Below are positions 11,537 to 22,075 of a stretch of DNA of 64,000 nt, piece by piece (positions within the stretch are counted from its first letter, which is position 1; each line of letters starts with the position of its first letter). Source of the stretch: Chalara sp. BL73 (Eukaryota > Ascomycota > Leotiomycetes > Helotiales); assembly GCA_918026815.1 (NCBI GenBank), contig CAKJVC010000155.1, positions 310,001 through 374,000 of the forward strand. Reading direction: 5' to 3'. A program made the translations under genes and the position numbers. The notes beneath the pieces are model-generated. The model did no database searches, had not been told where the DNA came from, and was given only the letters and a program-made list of their open reading frames with translations.

Positions 11537-11945
11537 CATATGAGAAGCTGACCAGGAGATTTGAGGAATGTGCTGGTATTTTAGAGGATATGTGCTGTAT
11601 TTAGAACTTATACCCACATATAATAAATGGTGCAAGGAGATTATAAGCTGTCCTTTCTAGCTTTTATCCAAGAACAGAGGCTGAACCATATTGAGCAAAG
11701 AATAAACAAAGGTTGAAGCACGAAAAAGGGGACTGGCGGGGGTGTAGCGGGGCAGGTCTTGGCGTGAATTTGTCAGACACGCCACCAAGAAAAAAAGTCC
11801 TGGACTGCTGAATAGATTTCAAAGCACAAGGAAGCTGAGAGAAGATATTGAGGCTGGTTTCAAATATCGGCTTTGATCCATTTGAAATTTTAAGGGAGGC
11901 TTACTGTCATAGAAGAAGTCTGTCTGCATCACAAAATCACCCACC
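11537..11945. other. Intergenic: ligase 3' end and SQT1 promoter
   Basis: No gene seen. AATAAA-like sequence (ATAATAAATGG) near 11620 could serve as the 3' processing signal of the ligase. The right half is the SQT1 promoter and leader, ending in CACC just before the ATG. Confidence 0.5.
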
Positions 11946-13484
11946 ATGTCGTCCTCACATAACAATGACCACCGAGAAGATCCAGAGCTGGAGGAGGAAG
12001 AAGCAGCGATGTTAGACCCCAACGAAGCTGGGGAGGAAATTGAAGATGACGGCGATGCAGCCATGGACTCAGGCGACGAGAACGAGGAAGGAGAAGACAA
12101 CATCATGCAAGAAATAGCCATGCAAAACGACTCCTCCGCGCACTTCGACCTGCACAAAGATAGCATATTCTGTATAGCCCAACACCCGCTCCACCCTAAT
12201 ATCATAGCTACGGGAGGCAGTGAAGGAGATGACGCGGGCGGGATTGGATATATTTTTGATGCTACGCCAACAGATGAACCAGTGCTGCCCGCTAGTTACC
12301 AGGCTGCGCCGAACGAGCTCGTGGAGAGGAGAGGGCAGGAAAGCATATTTACGCTGGAGGGTCATACTGATTCCATTAACGCCCTTGCTTTCACATTACC
12401 GCAAGGCGAATACTTGCTATCTGGTGGATTGGATGGGAAATTGCGTGCATATACGTCGAAACATAAAACTTGGAGATTCGTTGGAGAAGCTCAGGAAGTG
12501 GAGGAGATAAACTGGTTAGCAGCTTGCCCGAATCCTAAATATCCAAATACAGCTGCTCTTGGTGCAAATGATGGTTCGGTTTGGGTATACACCATCGACT
12601 CTTCTTCCGCCGATGCGCCGTTACAGATTGTTCAGTCATACTTCTTACACACTGAATCTTGTACAGCGGGATCGTGGTCTGCGGATGGAAATCTGCTGGC
12701 TACTGTAAGTGAAGATGGTAGCCTATACGTCTGGGACGTGTTTGGAGAAGCGTCAGCTGCCGGTCTGACACAAGATGGAGGTTCAACAGTAGTAGGACTT
12801 ACAGCTCTCGACCAGAGATTCGCAGTGGAAGGAGGACTTTTCAGTGTGGCGATTGCGCCAACCGGATCCTTCGTAGTGGTTGGTGGAGCAGGAGGCTTCA
12901 TAAAAGTCGTTGGATTGCCCAGACTCGGTGCCTCGGTTTCTGGAGCGGCGCCAGCAGGACGAGCAGGAACTGGTGCGGCATCAAAGGCGAAAGGTGGCAA
13001 ACAAGCCGGAGGGAAGGCTGCTAGTGGAACAGCTTCTGCTGGTCAAGCCGGCCAGATTCTAGCCGATCTACAGGCTCAAGGTGACGGGATTGAAACAATT
13101 GCATTTTCGGCTCCTCCTTTGACTTTGTTGGCTGCGGGGAGTGTGGATGGTAGCATTGCCATTTTTGACTCAGCACATCGATTCGCAGTACGGAGACATA
13201 TCAAAGAAGCACATGAAGATTTCAGCGTGGTGAAGCTTGAGTTCGTCACTAACAAGAGCACACCTTGGCTCTTGACGAGCTGTGGGATGGACGGTGTGGT
13301 GAGGAGATGGGACGTTAGAGGAGGTACTGCTCAAGCCAATTCTGGCTTTGTGAAAGAGTGGAAGGGACACAGAGGAGATGGTGAGGGTGGAGGCATCCTT
13401 GGCTTTGTGCAAGGTGATGGAAATACAATAATCACCGCTGGAGATGACGGGGTTTCGTTGATCTTCAAATCACCGGTGGTTTAG
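11946..13484 (+). CDS. SQT1: WD40 ribosome-assembly chaperone Sqt1 / AAMP homologue
   Basis: A single-exon gene of 512 aa beginning in an excellent context (CACCATGTC). The first 65 residues are very acidic, then a WD40 propeller begins with HKDSIFCIAQHP. Further blades are recognisable (GHTDSINALAF, TESCTAGSWSADG, YVWD, MDGVVRRWDVRG, GHRGDGEGG). The acidic N-terminus plus this blade order matches Sqt1 of yeast and AAMP of animals. Sqt1 binds newly made Rpl10 (uL16) co-translationally and delivers it to the 60S subunit. A lysine/glycine/alanine-rich insertion of about 40 residues lies between blades near residues 338-377, probably an exposed loop. Length is somewhat above the roughly 430 residues usual for yeast, largely from this loop and the N-terminus. 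Confidence 0.9.
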   Translation: MSSSHNNDHREDPELEEEEAAMLDPNEAGEEIEDDGDAAMDSGDENEEGEDNIMQEIAMQNDSSAHFDLHKDSIFCIAQHPLHPNIIATGGSEGDDAGGIGYIFDATPTDEPVLPASYQAAPNELVERRGQESIFTLEGHTDSINALAFTLPQGEYLLSGGLDGKLRAYTSKHKTWRFVGEAQEVEEINWLAACPNPKYPNTAALGANDGSVWVYTIDSSSADAPLQIVQSYFLHTESCTAGSWSADGNLLATVSEDGSLYVWDVFGEASAAGLTQDGGSTVVGLTALDQRFAVEGGLFSVAIAPTGSFVVVGGAGGFIKVVGLPRLGASVSGAAPAGRAGTGAASKAKGGKQAGGKAASGTASAGQAGQILADLQAQGDGIETIAFSAPPLTLLAAGSVDGSIAIFDSAHRFAVRRHIKEAHEDFSVVKLEFVTNKSTPWLLTSCGMDGVVRRWDVRGGTAQANSGFVKEWKGHRGDGEGGGILGFVQGDGNTIITAGDDGVSLIFKSPVV

Positions 13485-14648
13485 GATGCGGAATGATGAA
13501 TGAAAAGCTATTGCATATTTTGGAGTTTTGGTAGATATTGGAGCGGTTATTTGAATACCCATCAAACTTAGCCTTTGGTCTATCGCTTTAGTCAGGTTTG
13601 TATGTGATAGTGTCCTCTTTATTGCCCATTATATAGGAAGGGCATGCATAATATACTTCCCAAGAAGGCTGACAAGCGTCGGCGAATACCTCACGTTTTT
13701 GAAAGTTAAAACGGTACTATATTGTATTGTAATTAAAGCAAGCCAACCTTGCGTTACTTCATTCGCTGATAGCACTGATTTGTTTCGGACGAGTGTTCAA
13801 CTTTAGTTTCCCCTTTTAACCTCGGAAGACAATTTCCCCTAGACACTATCTAATTAGGTTAAATATTCGTGGGACTTCTGTCTGTCAAGCCATATGCACC
13901 GTATGATCATGTTTGGTGATAGTAGGAGTTTCACTCAGACTAAGTCTCTGATCCTCGCTTCCAGAAAAGGGCATCAGACCGTGGTACCTTCTTTTCCAAA
14001 TTCACATTAAAATCATAATTTTAAGCCTCAATAAACCTTTCAATATACAATTCTTCACTTCGAAGCTTTTAGCGGTTCTTCTTGTGAGCTTTTTCGTCCA
14101 CCTCTTGCCTTACCTCTTCCTGTTCAGCCCCTGATGTCAGCAGTCTTCAATTTTGGTCACCCGTCTAGTCTTCGTGTCCCTCGCCCGGCAAGGCGACTTG
14201 ACTTTCACAACTATAATCCGTTTTGTACCACTGGTTCATTTATCATTAGTTGCCTTCCTCAAAGTCTCACTTCTTCTCGAGCCTTATGAGCGGAAGGGCT
14301 GTCCCAGACGTCACGCGCAATTTTAACAAAGCTACTATTCTCACTTTGTACAATTTATGGAGTTTCTCACTCGACACATGTATACTTTCGGGGCGTTACT
14401 CGGCGACCGCCCCCAAAAAGTATGCCTTCTTTTTCGGTGATGGAGCATGCAGAGAGATATTGCCTCGTCCTGGACTTGATGGACAATTCGGGGATGGCTC
14501 AGCCTCCACAAAATTTGCCTCGTTTGCCTAATTATCCCAAAAAGGCACCGATGATGACAGCTTGTTCAACAGTAGCATCTTACGATGGCTAAAGCTTCTC
14601 CACATCTGAGTGAGAATTGGATAGCACAAATAAAATCATTCAAACACA
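13485..14648. other. Intergenic region, no supported gene
   Basis: No convincing gene. An open frame at 14250-14531 has no domain and weak composition. The right part is pyrimidine-rich, as expected for the promoter and leader of the CorA-like gene. Confidence 0.5.
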
Positions 14649-16788
14649 ATGTCAGGACCGAATCTGACTCCGCTCAGGCTTGTAGTCTCTCATAACACTG
14701 GTACAGAGTGGTCGCAATCTACCATACAGGCATCGCAGACGAGTAGTGGAAGTGATTTTCATCATCAGGATGCGAATATCGAGTTGCGGCCGAGACAGCA
14801 GTGGTTGCGCTCTATGAGTGGGACGATACATATGGAAGATGATCCTCATGATTTTTATCTTGGAGATATCTATGCGCGTATTGATAGACCCTTTGATTGC
14901 TATCTGAGGACTGAGGCAGAGAGGCAGTGAGTACACCGCTTATTCATCTACAGAGGAGGGTTGACATTGCTGATCAGACATAGGGAAACACCTGGTAAGC
15001 ACCTTATTTATATATTAATCTGTAAAACCTTGTATAGGAGGCCGGGACTTGGGAGCTGACGCAAGCACCTCTTCGCCTTGCTCTTGCTATGCTAGATGTC
15101 AAGACAGTTACAAAGCTCCCGGCTCCTACCAAAATAACAAGTCTTACGGGACTAATTGCGATATAGGACCATACCATGAGCACGTACGGAGATTATGTAG
15201 GGGGTGGCACCATCAGCGCTATCTGGCTGATTTTATGACTGTTTCAACAGTGCCTCTTCGAGCCAGAAATCTGGGTCTGAATGATAGAAAAGAAAGATTG
15301 AGTCGTGTGGACATCACCGTTCTAGAATATGGAGCAGAGTTGAACTCAAAAGAGCTGAAGTCTCCAGCACAACTTGAAAACTACTTGAGCGGATTTAAAT
15401 CACATGATAATCGGACTGAAGGCCGATTAATTATTGTCCAAGATCTTTCAACTTACATGATAGAAAGGCTTGGCGCAACATTTGACATTGAACCTGGATT
15501 CTTCAGGAGCCATATCGGCGACTATGTCTGGTTGAACACCAGAGACCCACAGGCTGAGATTCCAGAATTAGAAGCTTTCTCACAGAAGTCAAACTACTTC
15601 AGCATTCAATACGTTCAGCCGAGATACTTTGCAAGTCAGGAATCTCTGGAGTTGGCGAAGAACCAGACAGAGTCATTCAATATCTTGAGACGTATAGAGT
15701 AAGTTAGAAACAAAAGCTAAAGCTGGGATAATAATTGAGACTAACTTTGGTTTACAGTCATGACGGCAGGTTCAAGCCCTGGTCTGATATGCCAAACAGC
15801 GACGTTGGACTTGTAAGAGGAAAGGTATCTCTATGGGTACGTCCCAAAAGCACTGAGCATAGAGGCTGGTTGGGTAAGTAACTCAAGATGACTCACTTCA
15901 TGGAGGGTACTAATATCTTCAGGGATCATGCTCGTTGACCCAACGATAGCACACGGCTTTCCCCTCTGGTCTGGCTATGGAAGTTTCCACCAACCACCAA
16001 GTATTCACAAAGCCGACTCAGAGATCCCCTTCCCACCCTACGACAAAAATATGGTCAAACAATTCGTGTTCTGGACCCTTAACCAAGCTAACGCGAACCC
16101 CAATACCATCCCTTCCTCTCCAGACCTCCTCCCTATCTCCTACTTCACCATGATCTGCGCACAATGGATTCTCATGTGCGAATACATCAATACCCGTCTC
16201 GGGCAAATCGAGTGGGAAATTGAGCTGGGATTGTCTCACCTTTACTCTCAAGACTTTGACCACACCGTCAAAACACTGCTCGCATGGCGACGCCGACTCC
16301 CTATATACCATACGCTGGTCGAGCGTTCCATAACCCGTCTTTCTATTCGTCATCAACCGCCACAAAATGATGATACACATACCGGGCCATTTGACTCCTG
16401 GTCATCAATCCTCATCAACCTCAAAGACATTCAACACCGCCTGTCCCTTCTTCACCGCCGTGCAGAAAAGATCATGGCGGTGTCAATGGCCGTCACCGCC
16501 CGCGAGGAGTCTAAAAAAGCCACGCAGGAATCTCACGCCATCACTCGTGTCTCCTATCTCGCCTTTATCTTCGTGCCATTGAGTTTCTGGACCAGTTTTT
16601 TCAGCATGAGCGGTGAGTTTCCTTGGCGGACGTACTGGGTATATGCTGCTGTGGCACTGCCGATTAGCGCGTGTGCGTTGATGGCGCTTGTATTTGCGGG
16701 CAGGATTGGGCGATGGGTGAGAGGTGTTGCAGAGGAATGGGGATGGAAAGAGGGGAGGGTGAGGGAGAAGTGGAATGGAGGAGATTGA
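14649..16788 (+). CDS. CorA-like Mg2+ transporter-family membrane protein
   Basis: Five exons (14649-14926, 14984-14994, 15038-15698, 15758-15874, 15923-16788) give 643 aa. Most of the protein is a large cytosolic-type domain, with a helical segment rich in Arg/Glu before two C-terminal transmembrane helices: YLAFIFVPLSFWTSFFSM and YWVYAAVALPISACALMALVF. This two-helix ending after a long helical stalk is the CorA/heterodivalent-transporter plan. The canonical GMN filter at the end of helix 1 is not present; SMSGEF occupies that position, as in many fungal CorA-like paralogues of uncertain transport activity. Segments RLIIVQDLSTYMIERLGA and FFRSHIGDYVW are typical of the fungal family. Exon 2 is only 11 nt. 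Location is probably plasma membrane, by inference. Confidence 0.75.
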
Positions 16789-19127
16789 GAGATTGAGACG
16801 AGTGGGTGTCCGTCAACGTTGGTAGGTACTTTGATAAAAATATCAGGAAGTTGTTCGAGATCCCAGGTAACGATTTAGGAAGTAGATTGGATAACATAAG
16901 GTCTGTAGTATAAGTCAACCATCTTAAAGGACAAAAGGAATTACTAAATGCAATAGGACACCAACGCCATCCCCCTTCTCCAACCCAGCTCTTGGAAAGG
17001 AATAACTTTGTGCTATAACTAAAACAGCCATGATTATTATTTCATCTCGCTTTCAATGCGATAAATTAATTTGACAAATTGAGAGTACTAGGCTTATACT
17101 CCGGACCCTAGGGCAATGACACTATGATTGTACTCTAGGCAGAAGTATTTCTTCCTTTCGGTCCATATCTTTCGCGTCTCATATTTCCCCGTCTTACGAT
17201 CGCTTAGCCTTCATTTGCCATCTATATCCATCTCTAATGGCACGTCCAATGTCGACGTCGGGAGGCTTGCTTCCCGAGCAGCCTATATTCCTACAAGGCA
17301 AAAGACCGTTTGCCCATTCTTGCTAGACACCCATGGCCGTTAGGATTCATACGGCGAGAGCGTCCGTTAACTTTCACGATACCTTCAGCTCTGACTCCTC
17401 TGGCTCCAGCTCCGAAGGCACGCGCACGCTTCCCTGGCGCTCCCTCTCCACCACAAGGCTCATCTGATTCTCTCCTAAGCCATCGTGAGTCTTCTTCACC
17501 GTTTCTCACCAAATCTCACGTATTCCGCAGATTAAGCGTGAGTTTTGGGAGACAAGGAAATTTTTCGTTGCCCTATCGCTTAGGGGGTGCAACTCTCGAT
17601 GTGATCCGCATGATAGGCTATCATAAACGAGCAATCTAGGGCTTAGTCAAGTGATTACTTACACAACCATTCAGAAGGCATTCATCGTGAGATAGGGTAC
17701 ATTTGGTGGTTCATGATGTCTAGATAATCTTGATTTTTGGCAAGGCAGATAAAACCTAGCAGATTGTGAGTTTCTGATTGCTGAAACCACTTCCAAACAA
17801 GCGGCTGCACCTGATCTTGAGACCTGATCTCGGCTATCGGGATTTGATGATGCCGGGTTACCCCATCTGAAGTCCGGTGATGGAGTCTCGCAAATGAAGT
17901 ACCAGATAAGTCAATTAATGGCTACATCTCAATTTTACATCATTGGCCTTCCCTTGCATTCTGGAAGATGGTCGAGGGATGCTCATCGAATGATGGCCGT
18001 TCCGTAGACAGCTTAGCGCTGGAAGCAGGAATCTTCTTATATGGGAAAAGCATGCTTTCTAGGACGAATCTTCGATTCATCCCACTATTACAGCCTTGTT
18101 TTTGCCTTATACAGGTGTTTAACTCTGATTCATCGGCTAAATGCGCAAACTGTAGGCTGCGCAGGGCGACTTCCTCTATAAATTCTCACTGTCCGCCAGC
18201 CTTGTCATCAGTCACTTCTAAGCAATACTTTATCATCCATTGCGACATCGGAGACAGCTTTCGCAATTATGCTAATTTTCCGAGAGCTTCAAACAAAATC
18301 AAAATCGATTCTCCATCACTTATGCTGTCAAAGTTCGAATATTCCAGTGTTATACCACAAGTAGGAGGCGGGCAAGCCCCACAGCAAATCAGCCAAACTG
18401 AGAACGGAAAGCCTTGCTCCGCGACTTTCATGCATCAGGCGTAACCTTAACAAATAAAAGTATTTGTGAAACCTTCAGATTTAAGCCTCAAAATCATGGC
18501 ATATATTCATAAACACTGCCGAGAAGTGAAAAATGTCTGCCTTTTAGTTGCCTTGATGGGTGAGCTTTCGAGGATGTCGTGCCCGAAATGCTGGGACTGG
18601 GGGCCAGAAATGAATACATCGCCTGTGTGAAAACAAGGCAAAAAATTGCCTCGTTTGGGTCAGCCGCATATACTGGTATAGATTAAGAGCCGAAAAAAAA
18701 ATCAATATATTAATGTGAGGTTGTAGTTGGTCTTACGCCTAGGCAGAGGAAATATGTGAGGCTGAAATGGTAGTTATCATACGTTTGAAAGGAGCCTCAA
18801 TGCTTTGTTTCACCAAGTAAGGGCCCACTGTGTCTTAAGCGAGGATGAATATCCTGTGCTACGTCCCCTTGGAGCTTCTTATTCCAACTGATGGAACAAG
18901 TATGTAAGGATAGAGATTTGGTTGTATGCAAAAAGCTCTGGACATCAGGAACGCGAGTCAGTCCCGGAACAGACAGGGAGAAGCATATGAATTTCATCTA
19001 TTGGATAGCAATTGGATGTGGCTACACCAACAGCACAACAAACATTTGTGGATCCTAAATGTGTTGGTACTATGATCATGTTTTTGCTTAGCCGCTCTGA
19101 AAAATGGATTTCAGCTATCATCCTTGT
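16789..19127. other. Intergenic region, no supported gene
   Basis: No gene I can support. Open frames at 17310-17639 and 17968-18444 (109 and 158 codons) have no recognisable domain, poor start context and no consistent splice partners. The left end carries the 3' end of the CorA-like transcript. Confidence 0.45.
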
Positions 19128-20899
19128 TCATATAACATCCCCCAATTGAATGTTGGGAATAATGTAAGGCTGGGCCTTCATCCTCGTATGTGTTCGTTGC
19201 TCATAGGCATATGCTAAACCAATGAGTAGTTCTTCGGACCACTTCGGCCCAAGAAATGAAAGACCAAACCTGAGAAATGATGTCAGTCTTGGAAATTGAA
19301 CCTTTCAAGCCAAAAGAAAGGTAGACTTGCGGCACATGTGGTCCAATTTGAACCAAATTCCAGTTTCTAGATCTAACAACAGTTGTGTTGCTCGGGTAAA
19401 ATCCAAGGGGTACAGTTACTACTGGTAAGCCTGCGTATGCAGGCTGCGCCGTTGAGAAATCTGTTGGCAATATTAAAGCATCGAGACCATAAGTATCCAA
19501 TGCACCTGTGACCCCTCCCTCACCTCCCAGGTATGAGGTGTACTGAAACGCTTGCCAAAAACGGTAATCGGTATTTGCGAAGCCTAACGAAAGAGATTCT
19601 TCCCAAACTGCAGTGTTCCGTTCAGGATAGTCCTCGAGGGGAGAAGACTGTGTGTAGTTCAGCTCATCGGCGAGATTGTAAATCTTGTTGGGATTATAGG
19701 TCAGCTCTGCAAGATATTTTGGTAAGTTAGAAGAAAAGTCTACGTCGAGAACGATGCTCTCGTTGCCAATTGGTGCCTGAGCGTCAGCTAACCACTCGTC
19801 GAATGCAGAGTAGTTTGCATTTTCGATAATGATAGCTCCTGCATTTTTCATGACTTGGATTGCTTCCTCAAAAGCATCCAGGACTGGCTGGCTAGTCTGA
19901 TCAGGCGTCAAAGCATTTCTCGGTACGCCAATTCGGGTACCTTTAAAGCTTGAAAAATTGAGAGCCCGAGTGTAGTCTGGAGGTATATCCCAAGGTTGAG
20001 CTAGTGTATAATTATCTGCTTCGTCCTTTCCTGCAATAATAGAGAGTATATATGCCGCATCCGATACAGTTCGAGCCATTGGTCCAACGGTGTCCTGGTG
20101 CTCACTTATAGGAATCACCAGTGACCTTGAGGTCAGTCCAACCGTTGGTTTTATGCCCACCAAATTGTTTTGACTAGATGGGCTAAGAATACTGCCCCAA
20201 GTTTCTGTGCCCAGTGAAGCCAGTGCCAGCCCTATTGAGCTCCCAACAGCACTACCAGAAGAACTCCCTGATGGATCCATATCAGGGTAATATGCTCCCG
20301 TAACCTGTCCTCCATGTGCGCTCCATCCATTAGAAGTATTGCTTGATCGAAAATTGGCCCACTGAGACAGATTTGCCTTTCCAAGGAGAATCGCACCCGA
20401 TGCCCTTAATTTTGCTGCGACTGGTGCATCGCGCGAGACTGTCGCGCCAAGTAATGAGAATGAGCCAGCGGTGTTGTTCATCTGGTCTCGTGTGGCGATA
20501 TTATTCTTTAGTAGTATGGGGATTCCGTGAAGAGTACTTCTAATTGTCCCATCTGCCCGCTCAGCGTCCAGGCTAGCAGCAATTGATAGGGCATCAGGAT
20601 TGATTTCTGTGACAGCGTGAAGTACCGAATTTACTTCTTCAATCCGAAGAATGTAAGCCTAAGCTCATTTATCAAATTATGATCTTTCACGCGCAGTTTT
20701 ATTACCAACAAACCTTGGTGAGATCAACACTCGTGAAAGCACCGTTCTCCAATCCTGCTATGAGGTCCTCTACTCCAGCGTATAGTAGGTCAGGGAATTT
20801 CTTAGGTTGGCCTTGCGGAAAGTTAGATTTGAGAATCCAGCTGGAGTATAAATATTTATCACATACTCCATGTTGGTGAACTCGAAACGCCCTGAAGGA
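19128..20899 (-). CDS. Amidase-signature family enzyme, 5' end unresolved
   Basis: Three exons are clear: 20714 to about 20899, 19331-20658 and 19128-19269, at least 551 aa in total. The family hydrolyses amide bonds with a Lys-Ser-Ser triad. The lysine is in GIPILLKNNIAT, and the Gly/Ser-rich core DPSGSSSGSAVGSS is followed by GTETWGSI, which holds the nucleophile serine. KPTVGL and GPMARTVSDAAYIL then follow, all in family order. The last intron (19270-19330) has a GC donor; removing it joins GPHVP to FGLSFLGPKWSEE, restoring the conserved C-terminus. The coding frame runs back through FPQGQPKKFPDLLYAG to a TAG at 20900-20902 without an ATG. A convincing signal peptide (MMLFSTFGPVSLAVFIVLQG) starts at 20948 but is in another frame, and I find no consensus intron that joins the two. 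Many Asn-x-Ser/Thr sites suit a secreted protein. Either an unusual splice or a frameshift is involved. Confidence 0.85.
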
Positions 20900-21454
20900 C
20901 TATGAACACAGCGAGTGAGACAGGGCCAAAAGTGGAGAATAACATCATGGCCGAATTCTTCCTTTACTTTTCGTGAATGAATACTTTAACAGCACTCCCT
21001 GGCTCGGCTGGCTCAGGATGAAAGAGGGACATATCGAATGCACAAGCCAAATGGTATTTATGCTGCTAGACAGTAATCCTAGTAAGGAGATTTGGACGGC
21101 CAAGCGCCACATCGATTCCAAAAGGAATGACCTCCGAGATATCCATGACGACATGCCAAAGTTTTGTATGCTTCTGTAAGGGCCAAAACCTGGGACCTGC
21201 GTCAGTGCCCCTTTAATGATAAGGGTGAAATCCTAGCGCATAGCTGCTAGCAGATCTTATGTGCAAATTATGGATATGTAAGCTGCGGGGAAACCGGTAG
21301 ATATCTACCATCCTAGAATTCGACGCTCTGATTAGGAAGGTGATTGAATTTTGCAAGATAGAATCAAGTGATACAAAGATAACATGACAACAGAGATTTG
21401 ACTATCCAGACAAGTTTATACATAGAGACATTGTATGTTGGGCCACTCCTTGGC
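20900..21454. other. Upstream region of the amidase gene
   Basis: Contains the signal-peptide-like open frame starting on the minus strand at 20948, discussed with the amidase. Beyond that I see only short random open frames, up to the left target-site copy (21447-21454) of the transposable element. Confidence 0.4.
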
Positions 21455-21571
21455 AGGTCCGACTACACTGACCCCTACTAAGCGCGTTCCGCACCCCACC
21501 AAGCCTGTAAACACAGAACAACCAGCCTGTAGAACACAATGCGACCAGCCTGTAAAAACGCGATTATAAAC
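21455..21571 (+). repeat. Left terminal inverted repeat of the MITE
   Basis: About 117 bp. After the outer 20 bp it carries GCGTTCCGCACC and then three spaced copies of a CCAAGCCTGTAAA / CCAGCCTGTA motif, ending near AAAAACGCGATTATAAAC. The right arm matches all of this in inverted orientation with small indels. Confidence 0.85.
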
Positions 21572-21907
21572 CTGAAACAATTTCGTTTCGTTTGTGTATA
21601 ATGCTATTCACAGTTTTAAAAAGAGTTTTTTTCAATGTTAAGCTTTTTAATATACTTCATTTAACATTTTAGCAATAAGAAAAAACTTACAAATTGTAAA
21701 AAGTTTTTTTTTACAAGTTCGTAACAAATTTTGCGAGGGTTTTGGGCGAAAATTAATCGCTACAGTCGCATTTTATAAAACACTTTTTCCTGTAAGCTAT
21801 TGTATAAAATAAATCAACTAATACAAAAAGCATAATACTACTGTTTTGCTTAAGTTTAAATTGATTTGTAAAACTAGTTTTAAAAGCAATATATAGTTGT
21901 ACTACAA

Positions 21908-22067
21908 GTTTGTAATCGCGTTTTTACAAGCTGGTCGTGTTGTGTTTACAGGCTGATTGCCCTGTGTTTACAGACTGGTTGCCCTGTATTTACAGGCTTG
22001 GTGAGGTGCGGAACGCGTTTAGTCATGATTCTAAACTGACCCCCAGGGGTCAGTGTAGTCGGACCCG
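21908..22067 (-). repeat. Right terminal inverted repeat of the MITE
   Basis: About 160 bp, longer than the left arm. It has one more copy of the CCAG(T/C)CTGTAAA-type motif (four rather than three). It also has an extra 22-bp stretch including a near-palindrome, CTGACCCCCAGGGGTCAG, next to the outer end. Confidence 0.85.
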
Positions 22068-22075
22068 TCCTTGGC

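Larger units (their letters stand above)
21455..22067. mobile_element. Non-autonomous DNA transposon (MITE), hAT-like
   Basis: The 613-bp element has long imperfect terminal inverted repeats. Left end AGGTCCGACTACACTGACCC matches the reverse complement of the right end (GGGTCCGACTACACTGACCC). It is flanked by a perfect 8-bp direct repeat TCCTTGGC at 21447-21454 and 22068-22075, read as the target-site duplication. An 8-bp duplication is the mark of the hAT superfamily. The centre is AT-rich with no coding capacity, so it must depend on a transposase encoded elsewhere. Intact ends and a perfect duplication suggest fairly recent insertion. No transposase gene is in this window. Confidence 0.88.

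Noticed and set aside
17968..18444. 158-codon plus-strand open frame
   Set aside because: No recognisable domain or splice partners, and composition like random AT/GC-mixed sequence.
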